Shown here piece after piece: positions 15,912 through 24,486 of a DNA stretch of 36,627 bases. The stretch is taken from positions 1 through 36,627 of the forward strand of contig NZ_JAINWJ010000061.1 of assembly GCF_021021415.1 (NCBI RefSeq). The letters are read 5' to 3'. This DNA is from Martelella mediterranea. GTDB lineage: Bacteria; Pseudomonadota; Alphaproteobacteria; Rhizobiales; Rhizobiaceae. Under the pieces are notes generated by a model that was not told the origin of the DNA, ran no database searches, and saw only the letters and a list, made by a program, of their open reading frames with translations. The first letter of the stretch is position 1, and every line of letters starts with the position of its first letter. The position numbers were made by a program, and so were the translations under genes.

Positions 15912-17047
15912 GCCACGGCCTCCTTGACATCGAAAAAGCTCATCCAGCCGAGTTCGGCAAACTCCGACTGATGAGCATGGAACATGTAAAGGCCCGGTTC
16001 GTGCTCCTTGAACGAGAACTCGAGAATGCCGCGCTGTGCCTGGCATTGGGTGATCGTGTCCACGGTTCGCAGCGTTGGCGTCAGCGTCGTGCCATGATCG
16101 TAGTAGTCGAAGAAATTGCCGTGCAGGTGGAACGAATTGATCGGATCGAATTCGACGGCGTTGACGAGATAGACGCGCACGGGCCTGTCGCGCCGAACAG
16201 GAATCGGGCGCTTCATGTAGGTATGGGCCACGGTGTTGACCGCATAAACCTCGTTCTCGTCGTCGAAATTGGTGTCGAAGCCATTCATCACCATGGCGAA
16301 TTCCTGCCACTCGGCGTTCTCCGGCGTTCCGAGCAGGCGTGAACGGGCAAACTCCGCTTGGTCCGGGTGCCGCGTGGGATCGGGATCGACCACGAACAAC
16401 CCGTAGAGGCCTTTGTGGATATGCCGTTTCAGAGGCAGCGCATGGCAATGGTAGAAGTGGCAGCCGAACGGTTTGGCGTCGAACTCGTAGACGAACTCAT
16501 CCCCCGGATCGATCACGCCGGCGCCGGGAATGCCGTCCATCCGCGCCGAATGGATGCCGTGAAAGTGGATCGAGTGCGGGTGAGAGCCGAAGTTGCGGAA
16601 GACGATCCTCAACCGCTCTCCTTCGGTTGCCCTGAGCGCCGGGCCGGGTACACGGCCGTTGTACGTCCAGGCCGGAAACATCACTCCGGGCGCGATCTCG
16701 ATTTCCTTGTCGACGGCGTCAATCTGGAAGGTGCGCAGAACGCGCCCGTCGGGCAGTCGGGAAACCGTTCCGGTCTCCCACTCGGTCAGCATCTTGGCCG
16801 TGTCGAACCCGTTCCGCGCCTCATCGACATCGCCGACCGTCATCATCGCGCCGTGGCTTGAGCCATGGCTGGACGGGTGGCCCGAACCGACCATCCCTTG
16901 ATGCGGCTTGCCGGCATATCCGGGTTGATTGACCTCCTGCGCACTGCCCACCGCGGCGACGGCGGACCCGCCCGCAGCCGCTAGACCCGCTCCCAGAACC
17001 ATGCGCCGGCTCAACCGTGTTCGCAGCCAATCGGAAATTTCGAACAT
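15908..17047 (-). CDS. Tat-exported two-domain multicopper oxidase
   Basis: 379 residues with a twin-arginine signal (LSRRMVLGAGLAAAG). The copper motifs are in order: HPHSIHFHGIH, CHFYHCHALPLKRHIH, SFHLHGNFF and MFHAHQSEFAEL, so both cupredoxin domains look intact. At this length it belongs with small two-domain oxidases, and a His/Gly/Met-rich stretch follows the signal (residues about 47-68). Likely work is oxidation of Cu(I) or of Fe/Mn in the periplasm. It is paired with a ZIP transporter by a 4-base overlap and has a Fur-like box upstream (17064-17078). Confidence 0.92.
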   Translation of the reverse strand: MFEISDWLRTRLSRRMVLGAGLAAAGGSAVAAVGSAQEVNQPGYAGKPHQGMVGSGHPSSHGSSHGAMMTVGDVDEARNGFDTAKMLTEWETGTVSRLPDGRVLRTFQIDAVDKEIEIAPGVMFPAWTYNGRVPGPALRATEGERLRIVFRNFGSHPHSIHFHGIHSARMDGIPGAGVIDPGDEFVYEFDAKPFGCHFYHCHALPLKRHIHKGLYGLFVVDPDPTRHPDQAEFARSRLLGTPENAEWQEFAMVMNGFDTNFDDENEVYAVNTVAHTYMKRPIPVRRDRPVRVYLVNAVEFDPINSFHLHGNFFDYYDHGTTLTPTLRTVDTITQCQAQRGILEFSFKEHEPGLYMFHAHQSEFAELGWMSFFDVKEAVA

Positions 17048-17063
17048 TCAACGTTCCTGCAAT

Positions 17064-17078
17064 TGAGAATTATTTGCA
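17064..17078 (-). promoter_or_regulatory. Fur-like box upstream of the oxidase-ZIP operon
   Basis: tgagaat-t-atttgca fits the 7-1-7 Fur consensus (TGATAAT-N-ATTATCA) at 11 of 14 positions and lies 17 bases before the start codon of the multicopper oxidase. If real, a Fur-family repressor on the host genome, such as Fur/Mur, would control the operon by iron or manganese. Confidence 0.4.
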
Positions 17079-17233
17079 ACTTAGCAGGAGCTATAATTGG
17101 AAGCAAGGGCTTCATTCCTTGGTCCGGACCTCCACCACCCGTGCATCGGGTGAGGCATCCATCGCCATGGCCTAAGTCGCGGCGACGCCGTCTGCCATGC
17201 GTCCACGGCAATGAAGTGGTCATTCGGGGGATG

Positions 17234-17560
17234 TCAGCTCGGTCGTGGACTCCAAATGATAATCGCAGCCCCAAGAAGGCAAACTGCTGCACCTGTCACG
17301 TCCCAGCGGTCGGGGCGTTGAGATTCCGCAGCCCAAAACCAGAACAGCGACGCTGTGATGTAGATGCCGCCGTAAGCGGCATAGGCGCGACCCGCGAAAT
17401 CGCTGTCGATGCGTGTCAGAAGCCAGGCAAAGAGGGCGAGGCTCACCATGCCTGGCACGAGCCAGAGCGGCGAGCGGTCCAGACGCAGCCATACCCAGAA
17501 GGCGAAGCAGCCAGCAATTTCCGCCAGTGCGGCGCCGATATAAATTGCAAGCGTTGCCAT
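17234..17560 (-). CDS. YnfA-family small membrane protein
   Basis: 108 residues from the ATG at 17560, overlapping the merR stop by 4 bases (ATGA). Four hydrophobic helices and the family patterns [35 protein letters not shown] and [16 protein letters not shown] identify a UPF0060/YnfA protein. The family is related to SMR multidrug exporters, and its substrate is not established. Here it is coupled to the mercury regulator and so likely shares its expression. Confidence 0.9.
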   Translation of the reverse strand: MATLAIYIGAALAEIAGCFAFWVWLRLDRSPLWLVPGMVSLALFAWLLTRIDSDFAGRAYAAYGGIYITASLFWFWAAESQRPDRWDVTGAAVCLLGAAIIIWSPRPS

Positions 17561-17973
17561 CAGGATGCCAGCGCCTCCAGAACCGGGCACTCCGGCACGT
17601 CCTTGCCGGAGCACTGCGCGGCCGTCGCCGCGAGCACCTTTTCGATCCGCTTGAGGTCGGCGATCTTGGCACGCACATCGGCGAGATGCTGCTCGGTTCG
17701 CTCCTTAACCTCAGCGCAAGTCTGCGTGCCCCCATCGACGAGGTCGAGCAAGCCTCGGATCTCACCGATGGAAAAGCCGAGTTCGCGGGCGCGCAGGATG
17801 AAGCGCAGCCGGGAAACGTGGGCTTCGTCATATACGCGATAGCCCGACGCCGTGCGCGGCGGGTCGGGCATCATGCCCGTCTTCTCGTAATAGCGGATGG
17901 TTTCGAGATTGCAGCCCGTGCGCCTTGCTAGTTCGGCGCGCTGCAATCGCTTCCCGGAAACGTGATCGGCCAT
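17560..17973 (-). CDS. merR: Mercury-responsive regulator MerR
   Basis: 137 residues with an N-terminal winged helix ([20 protein letters not shown]) and three cysteines C86, C121 and C129 placed as in Tn501 MerR (82, 117, 126), the trigonal Hg(II) site. The segment [15 protein letters not shown] is characteristic. It is divergent from merT across a perfect 19-bp dyad within a 19-bp-spaced promoter. The protein represses merR and, with Hg(II), activates merTPFA. Confidence 0.93.
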   Translation of the reverse strand: MADHVSGKRLQRAELARRTGCNLETIRYYEKTGMMPDPPRTASGYRVYDEAHVSRLRFILRARELGFSIGEIRGLLDLVDGGTQTCAEVKERTEQHLADVRAKIADLKRIEKVLAATAAQCSGKDVPECPVLEALAS

Positions 17974-17988
17974 TGTTCGAAATTCCTC

Positions 17989-18019
17989 TTGAGTCTGTAG
18001 TTGCTACAGACCGTAGCTT
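17989..18019 (+). promoter_or_regulatory. mer operator and promoter (PmerT)
   Basis: -35 ttgagt (17989-17994) and -10 tagctt (18014-18019) are separated by 19 bp. The dyad gtctgtag-ttg-ctacagac (17993-18011) is perfect over 8-bp arms. This is the MerR-activated promoter for merTPFA. Confidence 0.85.
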
Positions 18020-18049
18020 GCCTTGGACTGGAATTCGAGGGCGAACCGT

Positions 18050-18448
18050 ATGAGCGAGACAAAAATCGAAACCGTGGCGTTTGATGCGCCGACGCAAGTG
18101 ACCGATCGAAAGAAGGAATGGTTCGCCGCCGGCGGCGTTATCGGCGCCATCCTGGCTTCGACCTGCTGCATTGCGCCGCTCGTCCTGTTGATGCTCGGCG
18201 TATCGGGTGCCTGGATTGGCAATCTCACCGCGCTGGAGCCCTACAAACCGATCTTCGCCGGCGTGGCACTTGTCTTCATCGGGCTCGGATTCCGGCAGGT
18301 CTACTTCAAGCCCAAGGTCGCCTGTGAGGACGGGTCCTACTGCGCGCGGCCCGAATCCGCCCTCATCACCAAATCCGCCCTTTGGCTTTCGACCGCGCTT
18401 GTCGTCCTCGCCGTGACGATCAACTGGTGGGCACCGCTTTTCTATTAG
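18050..18448 (+). CDS. merT: Mercuric ion transport protein MerT
   Basis: 132 residues from the ATG at 18050 (the in-frame ATG at 18023 is too close to the promoter). Three membrane helices, with the Cys pair in helix 1 (STCCIAPLVLLMLGVSGAW) that receives Hg(II) from MerP, and a second Cys pair in the cytoplasmic loop (VACEDGSYCARPE) that hands it on to MerA. The gene is the first of the merTPFA operon. Confidence 0.95.
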   Translation: MSETKIETVAFDAPTQVTDRKKEWFAAGGVIGAILASTCCIAPLVLLMLGVSGAWIGNLTALEPYKPIFAGVALVFIGLGFRQVYFKPKVACEDGSYCARPESALITKSALWLSTALVVLAVTINWWAPLFY

Positions 18449-18458
18449 GAGGAATGAC

Positions 18459-18791
18459 ATGAAACGACTTCTCATCGCTACGGCGGGATTGATGGCTATC
18501 GGCGTGTCCGGCCTTCCCCCTATCGGTTTGGTCTCATCGCCAGCCCTTGTTTCGACCGCGCAGGCGGCGGAAGCCGAACAAACTGCCACCTTCGACGTGC
18601 CGGGCATGACCTGCGCGCTTTGCCCCGTCACGGTGAGAAAAGCGATGGAGGGTGTCGAAGGCGTGAGGCAAGTCGAGGTCGACTTCAATGCTAGGACGGC
18701 GACCGTGGTGTTCGATCCGGCCAAGACGACGATCGAGGCCATCGCGACCGCTTCAGCCAATGCCGGATACCCGGCGGTGGTGAGAGGCTGA
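18459..18791 (+). CDS. merP: Periplasmic mercury-binding protein MerP
   Basis: 110 residues with a long signal peptide (about 36 residues, ending AQA) and an HMA fold with GMTCALCP (C52, C55). The usual motif is GMTCAAC or GMTCSAC, so CALC with a following Pro is the rhizobial variant. It binds Hg(II) and passes it to MerT. The ribosome site aggaggaat precedes the ATG. Confidence 0.93.
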   Translation: MKRLLIATAGLMAIGVSGLPPIGLVSSPALVSTAQAAEAEQTATFDVPGMTCALCPVTVRKAMEGVEGVRQVEVDFNARTATVVFDPAKTTIEAIATASANAGYPAVVRG

Positions 18792-18796
18792 GTCCG

Positions 18797-19045
18797 GTGA
18801 AAGACGCAACCATCCTCAAGACCGGTATCGCCGGCTCGATTATCACCGCGGTCTGCTGCGCCACGCCGATCCTGGTCATCGCGCTTGGCGCTCTTGGATT
18901 ATCGGCATGGCTCGGCTGGATCGATTATGTACTTTTCCCGGCCCTCGCAATCTTCCTCGGACTGGCCGCCTACGGCCTCTGGCGGCGGCAGCGCGCCGCG
19001 GCGTGCTGCTCAAGCGAGACTCAACCCAATAAGGAAAGTGTCTGA
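18797..19045 (+). CDS. merF: Mercury membrane transporter MerF
   Basis: 82 residues starting at GTG 18797, 5 bases after the merP stop. Two membrane helices; the first has the vicinal Cys pair in TAVCCATPILVIALGALGL, and a second Cys pair (AACCSSE) lies at the cytoplasmic end. The gene adds a second uptake route next to MerT. Confidence 0.93.
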   Translation: MKDATILKTGIAGSIITAVCCATPILVIALGALGLSAWLGWIDYVLFPALAIFLGLAAYGLWRRQRAAACCSSETQPNKESV

Positions 19046-19046
19046 C

Positions 19047-20477
19047 ATGTCCGATTGCTGCTCGACAAACGACAAGAGCAAGAATGGCTACGATCTGGCC
19101 GTCATCGGCGCAGGTTCGGCCGGCTTCTCCGCCGCCATCACGGCGGCCGAACAGGGCGCGAATGTCGCCCTCATCGGACATGGGCTGATCGGCGGCACCT
19201 GCGTGAATGTCGGCTGCGTGCCGTCCAAGACCATGATCCGCGCGGTGGAAGCGCTGCACGGCGCCCGCGCGGCTGGCCGTTATCCCGGCCTTGCCGGTGA
19301 GGCGAATGTCGTGGACTGGGGTCGGCTGATCGGGGCCAAGGATGATCTGGTCACGACGCTGCGCCAGAAGAAATATATCGATCTGCTGTCCGAATATAGC
19401 GGCGTTGCCTATCTCGAAGGCGCGGCGCGTCTAAACGGCCGAGGCGTTCTTGTGAATGACACGACAATCGCGGCGGACAAGATCATCGTCGCGACGGGGG
19501 CTGCATCGAGCCTGCCGGACATTTCCGGCATCGCGGATATCCCTTGTCTCACCAGCACCACCGCCCTGGAGCTGACCGATCAGCCCGCTTCGCTCATGGT
19601 CATCGGCGGCGGCTATATCGGCTGCGAACTGGCGCAAATGTTCGCGCGGGCGGGGACGAAGGTCACCCTCGTTACCCGCAGTCGCCTGCTGCCCGAAGCC
19701 GAGCCGGAGATCTCCGAAGCATTGACCCGCTATCTGATGGATGACGGGATCTCGGTTCTGACCGGGCTCTCCTACCGGGTCATTAAAACCGTCGAGAACG
19801 GCGTCGAGCTGACTATCGAGCGCGAGGGGAGGCCGGAGCTCCTTACGGCGCAGCATGTTCTCGTCGCAACCGGCCGCAGGCCCAATTCGGCCGGCCTCGG
19901 GCTTGAGGAAGCTGGGGTGGAGCTTTCTCCCAGTGGCGGCATCGTCGTCGATGACCGGATGCGCACCTCGAAACCCGGCGTCTATGCGGCGGGCGATGTT
20001 ACCGGTCGCGACCAGTTCGTCTACATGGCAGCTTATGGCGCAAAGCTTGCCGCCCTCAACGCGCTTAACGGCAACAGCCTCGCTTACGACCACAGCGCCA
20101 TGCCTTGGGTCGTGTTCACCGACCCGCAAGTCGCCGGTTTGGGGTTGAGCGACGCTGCGGCAAAAGCTGCGGGTTTCGAGACCAAGACCTCGGTCGTCCC
20201 CCTCGACCAGGTGCCGCGGGCGCTTGCGGCACGTGACACGCGCGGGCTCATCAAGCTGGTCGCGGACGCGGAGACAGATCGCCTGCTTGGCGCGCAAATC
20301 CTGGCACCGGAAGGCGCCGACAGTATCCAGACCATGGTGCTTGCGCTCAGGTTTGGCATGACGACGAAAGAGCTGGGCGAGACGATCTTCCCCTATCTCA
20401 CCACGGTGGAGGGGCTCAAACTCGCGGCACAAGGTTTCGCCAAAGACGTGGCGAAGCTCTCGTGCTGCGCGGGTTGA
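19047..20477 (+). CDS. merA: Mercuric reductase MerA, core form
   Basis: 476 residues from the ATG at 19047, one base after the merF stop. FAD-binding GAGSAGFSAA, the redox-active GTCVNVGCVPSK (C52, C57), NAD(P)-binding GGGYIGCELA, the second FAD motif YAAGDVTGRDQFVYMAAYG, and the C-terminal Cys pair SCCAG (C473, C474) are all present. It reduces Hg(II) to volatile Hg(0) with NADPH. The N-terminal HMA domain found in many MerA proteins is absent, so Hg(II) must reach it from MerT/MerF loops or small thiols. Confidence 0.96.
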   Translation: MSDCCSTNDKSKNGYDLAVIGAGSAGFSAAITAAEQGANVALIGHGLIGGTCVNVGCVPSKTMIRAVEALHGARAAGRYPGLAGEANVVDWGRLIGAKDDLVTTLRQKKYIDLLSEYSGVAYLEGAARLNGRGVLVNDTTIAADKIIVATGAASSLPDISGIADIPCLTSTTALELTDQPASLMVIGGGYIGCELAQMFARAGTKVTLVTRSRLLPEAEPEISEALTRYLMDDGISVLTGLSYRVIKTVENGVELTIEREGRPELLTAQHVLVATGRRPNSAGLGLEEAGVELSPSGGIVVDDRMRTSKPGVYAAGDVTGRDQFVYMAAYGAKLAALNALNGNSLAYDHSAMPWVVFTDPQVAGLGLSDAAAKAAGFETKTSVVPLDQVPRALAARDTRGLIKLVADAETDRLLGAQILAPEGADSIQTMVLALRFGMTTKELGETIFPYLTTVEGLKLAAQGFAKDVAKLSCCAG

Positions 20478-20804
20478 CCGGATTGGGCATTTAAGAGGGC
20501 AGTACCGCGCCCCCCTCGATGAACCCGTCGGCATGCTTGGCGACCAACGCCGTCAGCTACACCACCCCCTGAGACACGATCGTCGTAATTGTCAGTCATG
20601 ACGGTTCACTCGCAGATTCAGCTCCACTTGGTATCCATAAAAAGCCTTTCCCGAACCATTGCAACAAACCCCGGTTTGATGTGACGCTGCAAAGCAGATC
20701 GCAAAAACTCCGGATCGGCATTGGATTTTCATAAATACCTGTGCAAAAATCTATAGCCGACAAACTCCCTGCCGTCTAAGTTAATATGAAACTAGGAGGG
20801 AGCG
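20478..20804. other. Non-coding stretch between merA and tnpR; probable resolution site
   Basis: 327 bases without a credible gene. In Tn3-family elements with tnpR directly upstream of tnpA, the res site of three resolvase-bound subsites lies just before tnpR, and the AT-richer part from about 20590 to 20795 is the only free space for it. I could not define the three subsites by eye. The tnpR ribosome site aggagg is at 20794-20799. Confidence 0.55.
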
Positions 20805-21428
20805 ATGCTGATCGGCTATATGCGGGTTTCGACCGGCGAGCAAAATTTCGATCTTCAGCGTGATGGGTTGGAGCGTGCTGGATGCGAGAAGATTTACGAC
20901 GACGTGTGCTCGGGTCGCGCAACCGAACGACCTGGCCTTGCAAAGGCGCTTGAGATCGCCCGGGCAGGCGATGTGCTGGTCGTCTGGAAACTCGATCGCA
21001 TCGGCCGCTCGCTTGCCCATGTGGTCGCCTTGGTGAGCGACCTGCAGAAACGCGGGATCGGGCTCAAGGTTCTGACCGGCGATGTGGACACCACGACGAC
21101 GACCGGGCGGCTGGTCTTCGGCATCTTCGCGACGCTGGCGGAATTCGAACGCGATCTCATCCACGAACGCACTATGGCCGGACTGGCTGCGGCCCGCGCC
21201 CGCGGCAGGGCCGGCGGTCGACCTCGTGTAATGACCCGGCAGAAACTGAAGGCGGCGATGGCGATGATGGCAGACCAGGACAATGCCGCGCGCGACGTCG
21301 CCTCTCAGCTCGGCGTGTCGCTGTCGACCCTTTATGCCTATGTCGATGCGAAAGGACAGCCGCGCGCTCGGGCCGACGAATTGCTCACCAAGCGCCGAGC
21401 CAAGCGCGATAAGACAATGCAGGCCTGA
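20805..21428 (+). CDS. tnpR: Serine resolvase TnpR
   Basis: 207 residues with the catalytic serine S9 in YMRVSTGEQN, the conserved KLDRIGRSL and the EFERDLIHERTMAGLAAARARG helix, then a C-terminal helix-turn-helix (ARDVASQLGVSLSTLYAYV). About 20 basic residues extend past the usual end. The enzyme resolves Tn3 cointegrates at res. It lies 5 bases before tnpA and is probably cotranscribed. Confidence 0.95.
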   Translation: MLIGYMRVSTGEQNFDLQRDGLERAGCEKIYDDVCSGRATERPGLAKALEIARAGDVLVVWKLDRIGRSLAHVVALVSDLQKRGIGLKVLTGDVDTTTTTGRLVFGIFATLAEFERDLIHERTMAGLAAARARGRAGGRPRVMTRQKLKAAMAMMADQDNAARDVASQLGVSLSTLYAYVDAKGQPRARADELLTKRRAKRDKTMQA

Positions 21429-21433
21429 CGACT

Positions 21434-24400
21434 TTGCCGGTAGGATTTCTGAGCGATAGTCAGGCCCGGGAATACGGCCGCTTCAACGGGGAACTGACGG
21501 CGGACCAACTGGCCCGCTATTTCCACCTCGATGACGCCGATCGCGCGTTCGTCGCCACACATCGCGGCGATCACAATCGTCTGGGTGTCGCCGTCCAGCT
21601 CGGATCGTTGCGCATGCTTGGGATTTTTCTCGAAGAGCCGGGCCATGTTCCTGCCTCCGCCCTGCGCTTCACTGCCCGTCAGCTTTCGCTCCCCGATCCC
21701 GAGGAACTGATCGCGGAATATGCGAGCAGCGAAGGACGCTGGCGACATGCTCCTCGCATCCGCCAGCAATATGGCTATCGCACCTTTACCGATCCCGGCG
21801 TCGGATTTCGGTTCAATCGTTTCCTTTTTGCCCTGTGCTGGACCGGTTCGGATCAAGCCTCAGCTCTTTTCGATCGGGCGGTCGCGTGGCTGCTGGAGGC
21901 CAAGGTTCTGCTCCCTGGCTCATCTGTTCTCGAGCGAACCGTCGCCAGGGTGCGGACACGAGCGAACGCCCGTCTGCACCGGCTCTTGACCGAGACGATG
22001 ACAACCGAACAACGGGCGCGGCTCGACAAGTTGGTCACAGTTCCGGAAGGTGAGCGACAAAGTCCCCTCGATCGCTTGCGGGATGGTCCATTTATCCAAA
22101 GCAACCGGGAAATTCGCCGCGCGCTCGATCGCCTGGAAGAGATCCGTGCCCTCACAAACGGATTGCCCTCCATTGATCGTTTGCCGCCAGGCAAGATCAC
22201 AGCATTGGCGCGGTTCGCCAGCGCCGCCAAGGCACAGGCCGTTTCCCGCCTGCCGCCGGATCGGCGTGCAGCAACCTTGCTGGCCTTCATCCGGACGCTT
22301 GAGGCCTCGGCCGGAGATGATGTCATCGATGTCTTCGATGCGGTCTCCACCTCCATGTTCAATGAGGCGTCCACGGCCGCGAAACAGGTCAGATTGCGAT
22401 CGCTCCGCGACCTCGACGCCGCGGCACTGAAGTTGCGGGACGCGGCAATCGTCATCCTCGATCCGGAAACGCCCGACGGTGCAGTCCGAACCGCGATCTT
22501 CCAATTCATCGACACCGACGCGCTTGCGGCGGCCGTCGAGCGCGTCGGAGAGCTGGCCGAACCTCATGACGACCCATATTTCCGGGAGCTTAGAAAGTTC
22601 AATCGCAAGATTGCCTACACGCCCGGGCTGCTTACTGGTCTCGATCTCGGCGCGGCGCCAGCCGGCCGGCCCCTGCTTGAGGCGATCGAATATCTCCGCG
22701 TCGTTCACTCCGGACGCAAACGTACCGGGCCACTGCCAACCGCCTTCGCACCAAAACAGTGGCAAGCCCAGTTGAGGGCTGCCGACGGTTCCCTCGACCT
22801 GACCGGTTACCGGCTTTGTGTTCTCGACGGCCTTCGTCGCGCGATCCGCCGGCGAGATCTCTTTCCGGTAAAATCGTTGCGGTATGCCGACCCGCGCAAA
22901 GGACTGCTGTCAGGCCCGGCATGGGAAGCCGCTCGCCCGGCGATCTGCCGCACCGTCGGCGTATCCAGTGTGGCCGATGAAGAACTCGGACAACTGTCGC
23001 AGCGGCTCGACCTCGCCTTCCGGGAAACCGCAAGCCGCGTGCCTGCAAACTCGGCCGTCACCATCGTCAGCACACCGGAAGGCCTGGACCTTTCCGTTGA
23101 GCGCCTCGAAAAGCTTGAAGAGCCTACAAGCCTGGTTGCGCTGCGCACGACTATCGAGGCTCGTTTGCCCAGACTCGACCTGCCCGAACTGATCATGGAA
23201 ATGCACGCACGAACCGGCTTTGCCGACCGCTTCACCCATGCCAGCGAAGGCGGCGCGCGGGCAGAGGATATCGCGACAAGCGTCTGCGCCATCCTCTTGG
23301 CCGAGGCCACCAACACCGGATTCGAACCGCTGGTCCGGCTCGATGTTCCGGCGCTCCGACGTTCGCGGCTCAGCTGGGTGAAACAGAACTTTCTGCGCGC
23401 CGAAACTCTGACTGCCGCCAACGCGGCCCTGGTTTCGGCGCAGAACGCCATCCCCCTTGCCAGAAAATGGGGTGGCGGCGAGGTTGCTTCCGCCGACGGA
23501 TTGCGGTTCGTCGTGCCGGTCCGCACCATCCACTCCGGACCCAACCCGAGATATTTCGGGAAAGAGCGCGGCGTCACATGGTACAACCTCGCCTCAGACC
23601 AGTTCACCGGTCTCAATGCCATAACCGTTCCAGGCACCTTGCGCGACAGCCTCAATCTCCTCGCCGTCGTGCTCGAGCAGGAAACTGAGCTTCAGCCCAC
23701 CGAGATCATGACCGACACGGCCGGATACACCGATACCATCTTCGGCATATTCCACCTGCTCGGATACCAGTTCAGCCCCCGCATCGCCGATGTCGGCGGC
23801 GCGCGGTTCTGGCGCGTCGATGGCAAGGCTGATTACGGAATTCTCGACGAACTCGCCTCGAACAAGATCAACATGAAGCTGATCGTGGATCATTGGGATG
23901 ACCTGCTGCGTCTTGCCGGCTCTCTCAAGCTCGGCGTGGTTCGTGCCGCCGACCTTACCAGAACGCTCCAGACCAACGATCGGCCCACACGGCTGGCTCG
24001 CGCCCTTCAGGAACTCGGTCGTCTCATAAAGACCCTCTACCTTCTCCGCTTCATTGATGACGAAGCCTATAGGCGGCGCATCCTCGTTCAGCTCAACCGC
24101 GGAGAAGGGCGTCACCAGCTCGCTCGCGCCCTGTTCCACGGAAAGCGCGGCGAACTGCGCCAGCGCTACCGTGAGGGTCAGGAAGATCAACTTGGAGCGC
24201 TTGGCCTGGTCGTCAATCTCGTCGTGCTCTGGAACACGATCTACATGGACGCCGCCCTTAATCAGCTCGTGGCAGAAGGCTACGACGTCAGGCCCGAAGA
24301 CGTCGCGCGTCTGTCGCCGCTAGGCTCCAAACACGTCAACATGCTCGGCCGATACGCCTTCACACTGCCGGAATTTGTGGCACGAGGCGAACTCAGGCCA

Positions 24401-24439
24401 CTGCGCGATCCGCAGAACGCAGATCCGGACGAGCCCTGA
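21434..24439 (+). CDS. tnpA: Tn3-family transposase TnpA
   Basis: 1001 residues from a TTG start 5 bases after the tnpR stop. The N-terminal region (about 1-170, FLSDSQAREYGRFNGELTAD) is the DNA-binding DUF4158 type. The C-terminal half has the family motifs TEIMTDTAGYTDTIFGIFHL (about 757-776), IADVGGARFWRVDG, DHWDDLLRLAGSLK and the Glu-containing REGQEDQLGALGLVV, within which the DDE triad lies. It acts on the 38-bp inverted repeats and ends 4 bp before the right one. The frame is undamaged, so the transposon may still move. Confidence 0.97.
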   Translation: MPVGFLSDSQAREYGRFNGELTADQLARYFHLDDADRAFVATHRGDHNRLGVAVQLGSLRMLGIFLEEPGHVPASALRFTARQLSLPDPEELIAEYASSEGRWRHAPRIRQQYGYRTFTDPGVGFRFNRFLFALCWTGSDQASALFDRAVAWLLEAKVLLPGSSVLERTVARVRTRANARLHRLLTETMTTEQRARLDKLVTVPEGERQSPLDRLRDGPFIQSNREIRRALDRLEEIRALTNGLPSIDRLPPGKITALARFASAAKAQAVSRLPPDRRAATLLAFIRTLEASAGDDVIDVFDAVSTSMFNEASTAAKQVRLRSLRDLDAAALKLRDAAIVILDPETPDGAVRTAIFQFIDTDALAAAVERVGELAEPHDDPYFRELRKFNRKIAYTPGLLTGLDLGAAPAGRPLLEAIEYLRVVHSGRKRTGPLPTAFAPKQWQAQLRAADGSLDLTGYRLCVLDGLRRAIRRRDLFPVKSLRYADPRKGLLSGPAWEAARPAICRTVGVSSVADEELGQLSQRLDLAFRETASRVPANSAVTIVSTPEGLDLSVERLEKLEEPTSLVALRTTIEARLPRLDLPELIMEMHARTGFADRFTHASEGGARAEDIATSVCAILLAEATNTGFEPLVRLDVPALRRSRLSWVKQNFLRAETLTAANAALVSAQNAIPLARKWGGGEVASADGLRFVVPVRTIHSGPNPRYFGKERGVTWYNLASDQFTGLNAITVPGTLRDSLNLLAVVLEQETELQPTEIMTDTAGYTDTIFGIFHLLGYQFSPRIADVGGARFWRVDGKADYGILDELASNKINMKLIVDHWDDLLRLAGSLKLGVVRAADLTRTLQTNDRPTRLARALQELGRLIKTLYLLRFIDDEAYRRRILVQLNRGEGRHQLARALFHGKRGELRQRYREGQEDQLGALGLVVNLVVLWNTIYMDAALNQLVAEGYDVRPEDVARLSPLGSKHVNMLGRYAFTLPEFVARGELRPLRDPQNADPDEP

Positions 24440-24443
24440 AATC

Positions 24444-24481
24444 CTTATGTAGGTTTTCTGCTCCGTTGCTACTCAGACCCC
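24444..24481. repeat. Right terminal inverted repeat of the Tn3-family transposon
   Basis: Reverse complement of the left repeat with one difference. The direct repeat atcta follows at 24482-24486. Confidence 0.97.
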
Positions 24482-24486
24482 ATCTA

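Larger units (their letters stand above)
2655..24481. mobile_element. Complete Tn3-family transposon, 21.8 kb, carrying copper, zinc/cadmium and mercury genes
   Basis: The boundaries are fixed by 38-bp inverted repeats (2655-2692 and 24444-24481) that differ at one base, and by a 5-bp direct repeat atcta on both flanks (2650-2654 and 24482-24486). The transposase gene ends 4 bp before the right repeat, and tnpR lies directly upstream in the same direction. Everything from 2693 to about 20480 is cargo. No second pair of such ends was noticed inside. The subgroup within the Tn3 family was not determined. Confidence 0.97.

Noticed and set aside
15912..16448. Minus-strand extension of the ZIP gene to 581 codons
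   Set aside because: The extra part is a shadow of the multicopper oxidase gene. The ATGA overlap at 15908-15911 fixes the real start.
17136..17152. cacccg/cgggtg hairpin as terminator of merR-ynfA
   Set aside because: The stem is short, has no T-run, and lies within the region upstream of the oxidase promoter, so support is too weak.
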